DNA of 64,000 nt from Mariniflexile sp. AS56 (GCF_030552475.1 NZ_JAUPED010000005.1:62001-126000), one strand, 5' to 3'. Counted from the first letter of the stretch, positions 7,736 through 15,680 are shown. Translations and numbers: made by a program. The notes: generated by a model not told the origin, from the letters alone.

Positions 7736-8916
7736 TTTTTGGTCAAGAAATCCTTTTCTACGGTAAAATATCTGCCCTTTGCATCAACCAAAGTCATATC
7801 GCCATCGGTCCAAATCACAAATTTTTGATATTTGTTCGAGTTCTCCTGATTGTTTAATTTCCAATCTGTTTTCAGTAATTTTCGCAATTGTGTCAAATCT
7901 GTTTTCACTCGGGTTTTGTTGAGTGCTAACAAGGCATCCATTGGACAGAGATCTACAGTCTCTATATCGAATTTTTCAAGCACACTCATAAGAATACTCG
8001 CCAGCTCCTTTTCAACCCGATTACGATTATTCTGAACCAGTTTTGCCAATGCTTGGGTTTTAATTTGGTGTGCTGTAAACCACATCCGGGTTAAATGTCT
8101 AGAACTTAGTTTTCTGTTTGATAAAAAATGCATAAAAGCTGGAATTTCCTTGATTAGGTTTTCAAGGAAGTTGGTTTGCTCTTTATCAACGGTTGGGATT
8201 TTAATTACCCAAAATCTGGTTTCATTGGCATCAATCTTTATAAAATTGTCTTCATTGTTACTGCACAGGATAAACTTTCCGAAAAATTCCACTTCGCGTT
8301 TATCCTTGCCTTTGGCTTCCAGCTTATTTATATTAGTAGTGCTCAAATATTTGATGCGTTCGGTGAGTTCTTCCTTATTGAACAGAACTTCGTCAATACA
8401 GATTAAAAGTTTGTTTGCCCAATCGGCATTGAACTGGCTGCTAAAACTGTCATTGGTCAAATAGGTCAGGTTGTTTTCAAAGATTTCCTTGAGCCATTTT
8501 AAGAAGGTACTTTTTCCCGTGGAGCGTTCCTTGGAGACGAGGCAAAGGATAGGAAGTACCTGAATGGGTTTTAGATATAATAGCTGTAGATAATCCAAGC
8601 CCAATTCACAGTGTTTACCAAAGATGTGTTTTACAAATTTTAAGGACAAAGAGATGTCTCCCTCTTTGGGCACTTTGCCCAAAGGGGAATAGATGTTATA
8701 AAACCCTAAATATTCCTGGTTAAAATTTATATGGCTTGGAATACAGGTAAAGCCATCGTATTTCGGAATTTTACTTAAATGGTCTTTACCATGGTCCTGT
8801 TTAATGGTTTCCATATTCCAGTGCACCAAGATTTCGTTAAAATGTCCGGCTATGGTTGGTGCCTTTACAAGTTTATAATAAGAGGTGCCGACACGTACAT
8901 AGGGTATCTTTTCCAT
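7708..8916 (-). CDS. SF3-type (P4-like) DNA helicase of mobile element
   Basis: A 402-residue AAA+/superfamily 3 helicase like those of phage and plasmid primase-helicases. Walker A is at about residues 128-138 (SKERSTGKSTF), Walker B at 170-177 (LLICIDEV), and the sensor segment is ILCSNNED about 40 residues later, followed by the arginine-containing ETRFWVIKI. The N-terminal 100 residues lack primase motifs, and the primase is the next gene downstream, so the functions are split. The C-terminus looks like a winged-helix region. The final codons lie inside the iteron-like repeat. Likely role: unwinding the element's origin during replication. Confidence 0.85.
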   Translation of the reverse strand: MEKIPYVRVGTSYYKLVKAPTIAGHFNEILVHWNMETIKQDHGKDHLSKIPKYDGFTCIPSHINFNQEYLGFYNIYSPLGKVPKEGDISLSLKFVKHIFGKHCELGLDYLQLLYLKPIQVLPILCLVSKERSTGKSTFLKWLKEIFENNLTYLTNDSFSSQFNADWANKLLICIDEVLFNKEELTERIKYLSTTNINKLEAKGKDKREVEFFGKFILCSNNEDNFIKIDANETRFWVIKIPTVDKEQTNFLENLIKEIPAFMHFLSNRKLSSRHLTRMWFTAHQIKTQALAKLVQNNRNRVEKELASILMSVLEKFDIETVDLCPMDALLALNKTRVKTDLTQLRKLLKTDWKLNNQENSNKYQKFVIWTDGDMTLVDAKGRYFTVEKDFLTKNFDETMTES

Positions 8917-8996
8917 AATAATTGTTTTTATACCACAATTAAATCATGGTATAGGGTTAAACTAATTTGTTTTGAATTTTGAAAGTCTATGAAGTA

Positions 8997-9227
8997 TTAT
9001 TCCCTTTCATTTTGAAGTAACCAATCCTCAAGTTTCTTCTTCTCAAAAAAGAGCATTTTACCGTTTGGTTTAGAGTGTGGAATTCTTCCTGAAGCTGTCA
9101 GTTTATAAAGATAGCTTCTGGATATGCCAGTATAGTCACTAGCTTCATCAAAGGTCAAGACCTCTTTGCTTCCTATAAGTAGTTTTTCTAAACGATCTAA
9201 TCGTTCTAGTATTAAAATAGTGTCCAT
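8997..9227 (-). CDS. helix-turn-helix DNA-binding protein (excisionase-like)
   Basis: A small DNA-binding protein of 76 residues if the ATG at 9227 is used (MDTILILERLDR); an ATG 33 bp upstream at 9260 adds a hydrophobic run unlike the family. The core is a MerR/excisionase-type HTH: VLTFDEASDYTGISRSYLY, then LTASGRIPHSKPNGKMLFF and EDWLLQNE. This class often sits next to integrases or primases in Bacteroidetes elements and acts as regulator or recombination directionality factor. It is the first gene of the element's minus-strand block, 80 bp before the helicase. No integrase gene lies on either side. Confidence 0.85.
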   Translation of the reverse strand: MDTILILERLDRLEKLLIGSKEVLTFDEASDYTGISRSYLYKLTASGRIPHSKPNGKMLFFEKKKLEDWLLQNERE

Positions 9228-9715
9228 TTTTATTGTTTTATAGATTAATAAAATGAACAAAAGCGCTTTTGCTTTCCCTTACGGGATTATAGTAATAAAG
9301 GTATAAAACGTGGCTGTTGAAAGAAAAAATAAAATTAATTAGTTATTCACAACTATTTGACAAACAACAAAATACAACAAACATCAACAAATTCAATTAA
9401 GGTTTTTGCATATAATATTTCTTGACGTCTTTTGCCATCAAACGGCATCAAATTTAATGGACAGAAAATGACCTTTTTAGGGCGTTTATTGAGTTATTAA
9501 CAATGGAATTCACGGGTTTTGATAAATGGTGAGGTTTGAAAACGCAGATTTTGATAATTATAACATATTTAATTACAAAGCATTACATCGTAAAAAATTA
9601 TTATAAAGTAAACATTTAAAATGAAATGAAACTAAATGAAAACAAATTAAACCAATTGGCATCAAATGGATGCAAATTTAATTAAATGCTTCTAGTGCGT
9701 GCAAATTGCGTGCAA
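9228..9715. other. gene-free right edge of the mobile element
   Basis: About 490 bp without a credible gene. It is very AT-rich, with short repeated words: CAACAAA runs (about 9360-9390), AATGAAA-type repeats (9619-9643) and the tandem repeats described separately at 9434-9453, 9658-9667 and 9697-9718. An integrase would be expected here next to the HTH gene and tRNA, but all frames are closed. The promoter of the HTH gene must be in the left part. Confidence 0.6.
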
Positions 9716-9718
9716 ATT
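9434..9718. repeat. short tandem repeats, possible recombinase arm/core sites
   Basis: GCCATCAAAC (9434-9443) is followed directly by GGCATCAAAT (9444-9453), and GGCATCAAAT recurs at 9658-9667. GCGTGCAAATT occurs twice head to tail at 9697-9707 and 9708-9718, with a third TGCAAATT at 9670-9677. The last copy ends next to the tRNA-Ala terminator. Such clusters are typical of tyrosine-recombinase binding or att regions, but I found no matching copy at the lacI side, so this stays tentative. Confidence 0.4.
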
Positions 9719-9754
9719 AAAAAGGCTTTAAAAGGTGAAACCTTGTAAAGCCTT
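9716..9754 (-). terminator. terminator after tRNA-Ala
   Basis: Inverted repeat AAGGCTTTA (9722-9730) with TAAAGCCTT (9746-9754), an inner AAGG/CCTT pair and a 5-nt loop. Read on the minus strand it ends in a T-rich tail, so it fits a Rho-independent terminator for the tRNA transcript. Confidence 0.85.
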
Positions 9755-9764
9755 GCTATCACTG

Positions 9765-9838
9765 TGGAGAAGATGGGATTCGAACCCACGACCTCTTGAC
9801 TGCCAGTCAAGCACTCTAGCCAACTGAGCTACATCCCC
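9765..9838 (-). tRNA. tRNA-Ala (GGC)
   Basis: A 74-nt cloverleaf with anticodon stem CTTGA/TCAAG and loop CTGGCAG, giving anticodon GGC. The acceptor stem GGGGATG/CTTCTCC contains the G3-U70 wobble pair that marks alanine tRNAs, plus one T6-T67 mismatch. The discriminator is A and CCA is not encoded. The 5' end lies 6 bp after the stop of the universal stress protein gene on the same strand, so they may be cotranscribed. Confidence 0.95.
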
Positions 9839-9844
9839 GGCTAT

Positions 9845-10639
9845 TTATTTTAATTCACTTAACACTAAAACAGGTAAGCTACTGTTAAAATCTTTTTTAT
9901 AAATTTGGTTTTTCTCCCATTTCTTCATGAAAAAACCTCTTTTACGTCTTACTACACAAAGCATATCTGGATTGTGCAATTTATAATGCTCTAAAACCCC
10001 ATGATATGTCGTTGGGTTTTCAGATTGAATGGTATCTGTAATTAAACCAGATAACTCATCATTCATCTCAAAATCACCTTCATTATAATAAGGTGTTTTC
10101 ACTAAAAGCAAACTTACAACCGCTTTAAAATTATCTTTCACAGCTTTAAGCGGACTTAAAACTCCTTCCTTTTGAATAACAGCCGATTTTACAGCCATCA
10201 AAATAGTTTCAATAGGTTTAAAAACATAACCTTCTGGAATTACTAAAGTTGGGATAAGGGTTTGCTTTACAATTTTACCAGATGTTTTACCTAAAAACAA
10301 CTCGTCATCTTCTGAATAAATTCTTGGTTCAATTAAAATCAAATCAATATCGGCAGCTTTACACGCCATCTCAATGGTGTCAATAAACTTGCCTTTAAGC
10401 GCTCTAACAACAACCTCAATATTTTTTGTATCTACTTTAGAAACCAAGTCGTTTAAATAATTAAGCGTGTCTTCTTCTAAAATATGATCAATCTTTATCA
10501 TCGTCCCTGCCTTCGTATACACATTATATACTTGAACTACAAAAAGTTTGGCTCCAAAAGCTTGAGCAAAATCTACTGCATATTGTAAATTACTTAATGC
10601 ATTTTCCGAAGCTCCAACAGGTACTAAAATATTTTTCAT
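9845..10639 (-). CDS. universal stress protein, two tandem Usp domains
   Basis: A 264-residue cytosolic protein made of two Usp folds: residues 1-145 begin MKNILVPVGASENALSN and end LIPTLVIPEGYVF; residues 150-264 are a more diverged second copy ending LPVLVLSELK. Tandem Usp proteins of this length are common in Flavobacteriaceae and are linked to stress or nucleotide sensing, but no specific reaction is known. Candidate minus-strand promoter -7 boxes (CAAAAGTA at 10659-10666 and CAAATATA at 10698-10705, plus-strand reading) lie upstream. A second tandem Usp gene is found at 58409. Confidence 0.88.
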   Translation of the reverse strand: MKNILVPVGASENALSNLQYAVDFAQAFGAKLFVVQVYNVYTKAGTMIKIDHILEEDTLNYLNDLVSKVDTKNIEVVVRALKGKFIDTIEMACKAADIDLILIEPRIYSEDDELFLGKTSGKIVKQTLIPTLVIPEGYVFKPIETILMAVKSAVIQKEGVLSPLKAVKDNFKAVVSLLLVKTPYYNEGDFEMNDELSGLITDTIQSENPTTYHGVLEHYKLHNPDMLCVVRRKRGFFMKKWEKNQIYKKDFNSSLPVLVLSELK

Positions 10640-10772
10640 GTTGTAAATAATTTTAATACAAAAGTAACCAATTAAATGAATTGCATAAAACGTTGCGCAA
10701 ATATAGACGAAATTAAACTGACATTTTAAAATTAATTCACATTAATAACCAATAAAAACAGACTCATTCTTC

Positions 10773-10806
10773 TTGTGAATTTATATCGTAAATATTTTTA
10801 CATTTG
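10773..10806 (+). promoter_or_regulatory. Bacteroidetes-type promoter for small membrane ORF
   Basis: The -7 box TACATTTG (10799-10806) matches TAnnTTTG exactly. A TTG at 10773-10775 lies 23 bp upstream as a -33 element. The start codon of the small ORF is 19 bp downstream. Confidence 0.55.
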
Positions 10807-10825
10807 CGCTTTAAACTCAACAACT

Positions 10826-10924
10826 ATGGATATTTTAAGTTTTGTAAGTGGCAATGGTTTATTTCTAGTTTTAGCCCTTATTTTGGTCATTGTATATTTC
10901 GTAAATCGAAGAAAAAGACGCTAA
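10826..10924 (+). CDS. 32-residue single-pass membrane protein
   Basis: A tiny ORF starting with ATG at 10826. The protein reads MDILSFVSGNGLF, then a hydrophobic span LVLALILVIVYFV, then the basic tail NRRKRR. The hydrophobic span plus positive tail fits a single membrane helix with cytoplasmic C-terminus. An exact TAnnTTTG promoter lies upstream, which supports expression. The stop codon abuts the stop of the convergent oxygenase gene with no gap. Function unknown; small membrane proteins of this size often tune larger membrane complexes or stress responses, but there is no evidence here. Confidence 0.6.
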   Translation: MDILSFVSGNGLFLVLALILVIVYFVNRRKRR

Positions 10925-11566
10925 CTAACGTGTTTTTAACCAACCCGTTATACTTAAACGTTCGGTATTTACGGGTTTCACTTCGTGTTCAATAATTTGG
11001 CTTTCAAAAATAACAACACGTCCTGGGAAGGGATAGATCACCTTTTCTACTTCCTCACCATTTTCATTTAAATACAATACCAGCTCACCACCGTTTTCTG
11101 GCAACCAGCCATCTTCATTTAAATAACAAACAAAGGATAATTTCCGTCTATCATCATTTTGAAATGTATCAATATGCCTTTTATAATACGTGTTTTGAGG
11201 GTAAATAGCATAGTGAAACTCTTTATGCAGAATTCCCATAAAACAGGTACTGTTTAAGTACTCCACCAAATCATTTATTCTATTAAAGAATAACATTTCA
11301 CTAGCATCAGCAATCCGTTCATCCATCCACAAAATAACATCGCCACGAATAGATTTTACAATCGTTTCATTCACCCTATTACCAATGGCAGCCTTCTTAA
11401 AAGCATCCTCTTCATACTTTTCTAAAAGCGATTGTCTTAAAATGTTAACCTCTTCCGTCGAGAAAAAGTTCTCTATAATACTAAATTGTTGCTTGCCTAT
11501 GTCAGAAATTATCTGTTCATAAAGGTCATTCTCAACAAAATCAATAGCTTCAAAAAGATGATTCAT
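10925..11566 (-). CDS. 2-oxoglutarate/Fe(II)-dependent oxygenase
   Basis: A 213-residue prolyl-4-hydroxylase-like dioxygenase. The iron facial triad is visible as H131-x-D133 (YYKRHIDTF) and H194 (IIEHEVKPV), and R203 (TERLSITGW) would bind 2-oxoglutarate. The double-stranded beta-helix covers about residues 115-213, with the typical LSFVCYLN and GGELVLY strands. The substrate is unknown; relatives hydroxylate protein proline residues or small molecules. A minus-strand -7 box (11612-11619) is upstream, back-to-back with the queD promoter. The gene ends exactly where the convergent small ORF ends. Confidence 0.85.
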   Translation of the reverse strand: MNHLFEAIDFVENDLYEQIISDIGKQQFSIIENFFSTEEVNILRQSLLEKYEEDAFKKAAIGNRVNETIVKSIRGDVILWMDERIADASEMLFFNRINDLVEYLNSTCFMGILHKEFHYAIYPQNTYYKRHIDTFQNDDRRKLSFVCYLNEDGWLPENGGELVLYLNENGEEVEKVIYPFPGRVVIFESQIIEHEVKPVNTERLSITGWLKTR

Positions 11567-11611
11567 AAGTATTTAACAAAAAACTTTGTGTTCAGCACGA
11601 ACAAAAGCGCG

Positions 11612-11619
11612 CAAATGTA
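11612..11619 (-). promoter_or_regulatory. promoter -7 box of oxygenase gene
   Basis: CAAATGTA on the plus strand is TACATTTG on the minus strand, an exact TAnnTTTG match 45 bp upstream of the oxygenase start. A TTTTG reading (11642-11645, plus CAAA) 22 bp further up can serve as -33. Confidence 0.5.
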
Positions 11620-11650
11620 ATCTAAAAACAAATTGCTTTTACAAAACCCC

Positions 11651-11658
11651 TATCTTTG
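11651..11658 (+). promoter_or_regulatory. promoter -7 box of queD
   Basis: TATCTTTG matches TAnnTTTG exactly, 19 bp before the ATG at 11678. Its position inside the longer frame that opens at 11633 argues that the downstream ATG is the true start. Confidence 0.6.
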
Positions 11659-11677
11659 TACTTTAAATTTATCTCTA

Positions 11678-12130
11678 ATGAGCTTCATTCGCATTACAAA
11701 ACAATTCTCTTTCGAAACCGGTCACGCCCTTTATGGCTACGATGGTAAGTGTAAAAACGTACACGGTCACAGCTATAAACTCTCTGTAACTGTTATTGGA
11801 AAACCTATTTCCGATAGTAAAAACGTGAAATTCGGTATGGTTATAGACTTTGGCGACCTAAAAAAAATAGTAAAAGAAGATATTGTAAACGTATTCGATC
11901 ACGCCACTGTTTTCAATAAAAATACGCCACACGTAGAACTTGCCAAAGAGCTTGAAGACAGAGGTCACAACGTATTACTTGTAGATTACCAACCAACCAG
12001 TGAAATGATGGTTATCGATTTTGCAAAAAAAATAAAGAGTCGTTTGCCCGAAAACATCGAGTTACACTCTCTAAAACTTCAAGAAACCGATAGTTCGTTT
12101 GCCGAGTGGTATGCGTACGACAATAATTAG
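11678..12130 (+). CDS. queD: 6-carboxytetrahydropterin synthase (QueD/PTPS family)
   Basis: A 150-residue enzyme of the T-fold family that converts dihydroneopterin triphosphate to 6-carboxytetrahydropterin in queuosine/7-deazapurine synthesis. Visible motifs: FSFETGHAL with a zinc histidine, GKCKNVHGHSYKL with the catalytic cysteine and the HGH zinc pair, MVIDFGDLKK, the catalytic FDHATVFN, and the C-terminal LQETDSSFAEWY with the substrate glutamate. The ATG at 11678 is chosen because a TAnnTTTG promoter lies 19 bp before it. No other queuosine gene is adjacent. A pterin role cannot be fully excluded. Confidence 0.88.
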   Translation: MSFIRITKQFSFETGHALYGYDGKCKNVHGHSYKLSVTVIGKPISDSKNVKFGMVIDFGDLKKIVKEDIVNVFDHATVFNKNTPHVELAKELEDRGHNVLLVDYQPTSEMMVIDFAKKIKSRLPENIELHSLKLQETDSSFAEWYAYDNN

Positions 12131-12138
12131 GGAGTTCC

Positions 12139-12283
12139 CCTATCGGGTCGGGCTATACATTACAATCTTTTTAAACGGCTTTGCGAGCACGAAGAACAAA
12201 GTAATCTGCCAATTTAGTGTTTAACTAGAAGGCAGATGTTTTTTAATTTAAAAAGGATTTTCATTTCTATCCCTAACGCGCTT
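12139..12283 (-). repeat. dispersed intergenic repeat, copy A
   Basis: Inverted-orientation copy of a repeat also present at 32791-32920 and 41771-41900. On the minus strand it reads GTTAGGGATAGAAATG, ATCCTTTTTAAA, a variable centre, GTTCTTCGTGCTCGCAA, TTTAAAAAGAT and TATAGCCCGACC. The ATCCTTTTTAAA and TTTAAAAAGAT arms are complementary. It fills the gap between queD and lpxH. Confidence 0.75.
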
Positions 12284-12349
12284 ACCAACCATGTTTAGTA
12301 ATAAAACAATTATTCGTGCATTAGTGGGTAATTTATTTATATTTACCGC

Positions 12350-13105
12350 ATGAATATTCCAGAAGGAAAAAAAATATATTTCGCCTCCGATAATCACCTT
12401 GGCGCACCAACAGCCGAAGCTTCTCGCCCCCGCGAACAAAAATTTGTTGCTTGGTTAGACAGCATTAAACACGATGCTGCCGCTATTTTTTTAGTAGGCG
12501 ATTTATTCGACTTTTGGTTTGAATATAAAACCGTAGTTCCTAAAGGCTTTACCAGAACACTAGGCAAACTAGCTGAAATAACCGATTCTGGAATACCTGT
12601 TCATTTTTTTGTTGGCAACCACGATTTATGGATGAATGGTTATTTTCAAGAAGAACTAAACATTCCCGTTTACCACAAACCCAAAGAATTCACCTTTAAC
12701 AACAAAACCTTTTTTATTGGTCATGGAGATGGCTTAGGCCCACACGATAAAGGCTATAAACGCATGAAAAAGGTATTTACAAACCCCTTTTTTAAATGGG
12801 TTTTTAGATGGGTACACCCCGATATTGGTGTTAACATAGCACAATATTTATCGGTAAAAAACAAATTGATTTCTGGTGACGATGATGCTACATTTCTTGG
12901 TGAAGACAAGGAATGGTTGGTGCAGTATTCCAAGGAGAAATTAAAAGATAAACACCGCGATTATTTTATATTTGGTCACAGGCATTTACCCATGCAAATT
13001 AATCTAAACGAAAACTCAAAATACATCAATTTGGGCGATTGGATTGGGTATTATACTTATGGTGTTTTTGATGGCGAAAATCTGGAATTGAAAGTTTACA
13101 AATAA
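12350..13105 (+). CDS. lpxH: UDP-2,3-diacylglucosamine diphosphatase
   Basis: A 251-residue metallophosphoesterase that removes UMP from UDP-2,3-diacylglucosamine to give lipid X in lipid A synthesis. All five metal-site motifs are present: ASDNHLGAP (D14, H16), GDLFDFWFEY (D51), GNHDLW, IGHGDGLGP and FGHRHLP. Length and motif order match LpxH. It acts at the cytoplasmic face of the inner membrane. It stands alone, separated from queD by dispersed repeat copy A; a near-match promoter box (TATATTTA) lies just upstream of the ATG. Confidence 0.92.
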   Translation: MNIPEGKKIYFASDNHLGAPTAEASRPREQKFVAWLDSIKHDAAAIFLVGDLFDFWFEYKTVVPKGFTRTLGKLAEITDSGIPVHFFVGNHDLWMNGYFQEELNIPVYHKPKEFTFNNKTFFIGHGDGLGPHDKGYKRMKKVFTNPFFKWVFRWVHPDIGVNIAQYLSVKNKLISGDDDATFLGEDKEWLVQYSKEKLKDKHRDYFIFGHRHLPMQINLNENSKYINLGDWIGYYTYGVFDGENLELKVYK

Positions 13106-13111
13106 AAATAT

Positions 13112-14377
13112 TTAATCTTTATTATGCTCCTCTAAATCCTTCGTTAAATCTAATTTTCTAAACGAAGGCGACACAATACCTGTGGTAACAACGGTAATTA
13201 ACGTCATAGTACCACCAAACACCACCGCAGTTACAGCACCCATAAATTTAGCAGTAACACCACTCTCAAAAGCTCCTAGCTCATTAGAAGAGCCCACAAA
13301 CATCGAATTCACAGAAGATACACGCCCGCGCATGTGGTCTGGTGTTTTTAATTGCAAAATGGTTTGACGTACCACCATAGAAACCCCATCGGTCACACCA
13401 CTAAAAAACAAGGCGAGTACAGAAACCCAAAATATAGAAGATAGGCCGAATACAATAATACAAACCCCAAAACCAAAAATAGCTGCCAACAATTTCATAC
13501 CCGCATTTTTACTAATAGGAATATAAGCCGTTATTAACATGGTTATAAAAGCGCCAACTGCAGGTGCTGCTCGCAACACACCAAAACCTTCACTGCCTAC
13601 TTTCAAAATATCTTGTGCAAAGAGTGGTAAAAGCGCAATGGCTCCACCAAAAAGAACCGCAACCATATCTAAAGTCATAGCGCCCAAAACGGCTTTCGTT
13701 TTAAACACAAAACGCACGCCTTCCTTCAAACTTTCTATAACAGGCTCCCCAATTTTCGGGTTTAAAATCGGCTTTCTTTTAATTTTCAATAAAATAAAAA
13801 AGGACGCTATAATTAAACCAAAAATAATGCAAAGCGACCAATGCACACCAATCCAACCAATAAAAAAACCGCCAAAAGCAGGTCCTAAAACCGATGCCAT
13901 TTGCCAGGTCGAACTATTCCAAGTTGCGGCATTGGGGTAGACTTTTTTAGGCACTATTAAAGCGACCAATGAGAATATGGTAGGTCCAAAAAAAGATCGT
14001 AAAAAACCTCCAAAAAACACCAAAGCATAAATACTATATAAAATGGATTGGGTAGACCAATCGCCCACAATTTTAGGCCATGTTAATAAAAACAAGCCCA
14101 AACTAATAATGGAAAAAGCGGCAATACAAAGCGCTAACAAGTTCCGTTTTTCCTTTTGGTCTACAATATGGCCAGCAAATAATGCCATGGTAAATGCTGG
14201 GATAATTTCCATGAGCCCAATAACACCCAATGAAAGCGGATCTTTGGTTATACTATAGACCTCCCATTCTATGACAATAAATTGCATAGACCAGCCAAAA
14301 ACAAGCACAAAGCGTACTAATAAAAAAATATTGAATTCCTTAATGCGCAGTGCTGCGTAGGGGTCTGTTTTTGCCAT
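13112..14377 (-). CDS. MFS transporter (MFS_3/EntS-like efflux family)
   Basis: A 421-residue inner-membrane protein with about 12 hydrophobic segments. It opens with YAALRIKEFNIFLLVRF and has the loop IVDQKEKRNLLAL after helix 2 and TPDHMRGRVSSVNSMF in the second half, a pattern typical of the MFS_3 group that includes enterobactin exporter EntS and macrolide efflux proteins. A charged C-terminal tail (DLTKDLEEHNKD) ends it. It lies 3 bp upstream of the Fic gene's stop on the same strand, so the two may be cotranscribed. The substrate is unknown. Confidence 0.85.
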   Translation of the reverse strand: MAKTDPYAALRIKEFNIFLLVRFVLVFGWSMQFIVIEWEVYSITKDPLSLGVIGLMEIIPAFTMALFAGHIVDQKEKRNLLALCIAAFSIISLGLFLLTWPKIVGDWSTQSILYSIYALVFFGGFLRSFFGPTIFSLVALIVPKKVYPNAATWNSSTWQMASVLGPAFGGFFIGWIGVHWSLCIIFGLIIASFFILLKIKRKPILNPKIGEPVIESLKEGVRFVFKTKAVLGAMTLDMVAVLFGGAIALLPLFAQDILKVGSEGFGVLRAAPAVGAFITMLITAYIPISKNAGMKLLAAIFGFGVCIIVFGLSSIFWVSVLALFFSGVTDGVSMVVRQTILQLKTPDHMRGRVSSVNSMFVGSSNELGAFESGVTAKFMGAVTAVVFGGTMTLITVVTTGIVSPSFRKLDLTKDLEEHNKD

Positions 14378-14380
14378 ACT

Positions 14381-15517
14381 TTAACTTCTATCGTCTTTAC
14401 TAAATAATTCTATATACTCACTAAACACATAAAGTCTCCCTCGTTCTGATCCAGTTACTTCATCTAAAATTTTCAAAGTCTCGAAATCTCTCAAAAGTTT
14501 ATAAGCTGAAGCTGCTGATTTGTCTATAACTTCTGCAACCGTTGCTGCGTTAATTACAGGTTTCGTATATAAATATTCAATGAGTAATTTAGCGTCCGTG
14601 CTTCTTCCCTTTAGTATTTTTATTTTTTCATCTATATTTTTTTGAAGTTGTAAAATACCGTCAAATGTTTTAACGCCTTTTTGAGCCGTTTCAATAATGC
14701 CTGTTAAGAAAAATTTGAGCCATTGACCTAAATCATTATGTGTTCTAACCCTCATTAAATTATCATAATATAACGTTCTATTTTTCTCAAAAAAATCTGA
14801 TAAATATAAAATAGGTTGTTTTAAAATTCCTTTCCCTACTAAATATAAAGTAATTAATAACCTTCCAACTCTTCCGTTACCATCTAAAAAAGGGTGAATG
14901 GTTTCAAATTGATAATGAATAATAGCTATTTTAAGTAAATCAGGTAACTGATTTAGTTCGTCATTCGCAAACTTTTCAATATCAGACATTAAATCATTTA
15001 TAGAATTGTGATTTGGAGGAATGAAAACAGCATCATTAATTGAAGCGCCTCCAATCCAATTTTGGCTTGTTCTATATGCCCCAGGCAGTTTATGTTCACC
15101 CCTAACTCCTTGCAATAATATTTTGTGTGTTTGCTTAATAAGTCTAGATGAAAAAGGAAGCGTGTGCAACATTTTCACAGCTTCATTCATTGCTGCAATA
15201 TAGTTCTGTACTTCTTCCCAATCATCTCTTTTCTCAAAGGCAACGTCTTCTTTACTCAAAAAAGCATCTTCCATATTAGTTTGAGTCCCTTCTATTTTAG
15301 ATGATTGCGTTGCTTCTTTAGCAATATGCATACTTACATATAAATCTAAGTTCACATATTCTGAATACATGTCCAACCTTCCCAAATGCCTATCAGCCTT
15401 ACTTAATAAGGCAAATATTTGCATATCAGATATTTGCCAATCTTTATTTATTAGATTAGGTTGAAAACTTTTATAATAACCTTGATTTATACTTTTTCCA
15501 GACTCAAAACAATTCAT
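14381..15517 (-). CDS. Fic-domain protein, probable AMP-transferase with inhibitory helix
   Basis: A 378-residue Fic protein. Fic enzymes usually transfer AMP from ATP to hydroxyl side chains of target proteins. The catalytic loop HPFLDGNGRVGR (208-219) is canonical, with the catalytic His and the acidic residue at position 5. The N-terminal motif SSKIEG (72-77) fits the (S/T)xxxE(G/N) autoinhibitory helix of class II Fic proteins. Residues about 295-370 form a winged-helix domain (INAATVAEVIDKSAASAYK), which suggests DNA binding. Three 41-bp operator-like repeats lie directly upstream, so autoregulation is possible. No separate antitoxin gene is adjacent, in line with an internal inhibitor. 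Confidence 0.9.
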   Translation of the reverse strand: MNCFESGKSINQGYYKSFQPNLINKDWQISDMQIFALLSKADRHLGRLDMYSEYVNLDLYVSMHIAKEATQSSKIEGTQTNMEDAFLSKEDVAFEKRDDWEEVQNYIAAMNEAVKMLHTLPFSSRLIKQTHKILLQGVRGEHKLPGAYRTSQNWIGGASINDAVFIPPNHNSINDLMSDIEKFANDELNQLPDLLKIAIIHYQFETIHPFLDGNGRVGRLLITLYLVGKGILKQPILYLSDFFEKNRTLYYDNLMRVRTHNDLGQWLKFFLTGIIETAQKGVKTFDGILQLQKNIDEKIKILKGRSTDAKLLIEYLYTKPVINAATVAEVIDKSAASAYKLLRDFETLKILDEVTGSERGRLYVFSEYIELFSKDDRS

Positions 15518-15537
15518 AAAGACAAAATTTATTTTTA

Positions 15538-15545
15538 CAAAAGTA
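15538..15545 (-). promoter_or_regulatory. promoter -7 box of fic gene
   Basis: CAAAAGTA on the plus strand reads TACTTTTG on the minus strand, an exact TAnnTTTG match 21 bp before the Fic start. The -33 region would fall inside the first 41-bp repeat. Confidence 0.5.
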
Positions 15546-15553
15546 AAAAAAAT

Positions 15554-15676
15554 CTAAAATAAGCATATACTTAGTTTTAGTTTTTTGTTAAATTCTAAAA
15601 TAAGAACGCACTTAATTTTAGTTTTTTGTTAAATTCTAAAATAGAGAAGTATTTAATTTTAAGTTTCTATTGAAAT
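15554..15676. repeat. three 41-bp tandem repeats, operator-like
   Basis: Units start at 15554, 15595 and 15636, exactly 41 bp apart. Units 1 and 2 differ only around the variable centre; unit 3 is more diverged. Each begins with CTAAAAT and carries a matching ATTTTAG or GTTTTAG about 16 bp later, an imperfect palindrome (for example CTAAAATAAG ... CTTAATTTTAG). They lie 37 bp upstream of the Fic gene and end 5 bp before the recJ stop. Confidence 0.85.
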
Positions 15677-15680
15677 AGTA

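Noticed and set aside
15554-15676. CRISPR array
   Set aside because: Three units repeat with nearly identical content across the whole 41 bp, with no repeat/spacer alternation and no cas genes.
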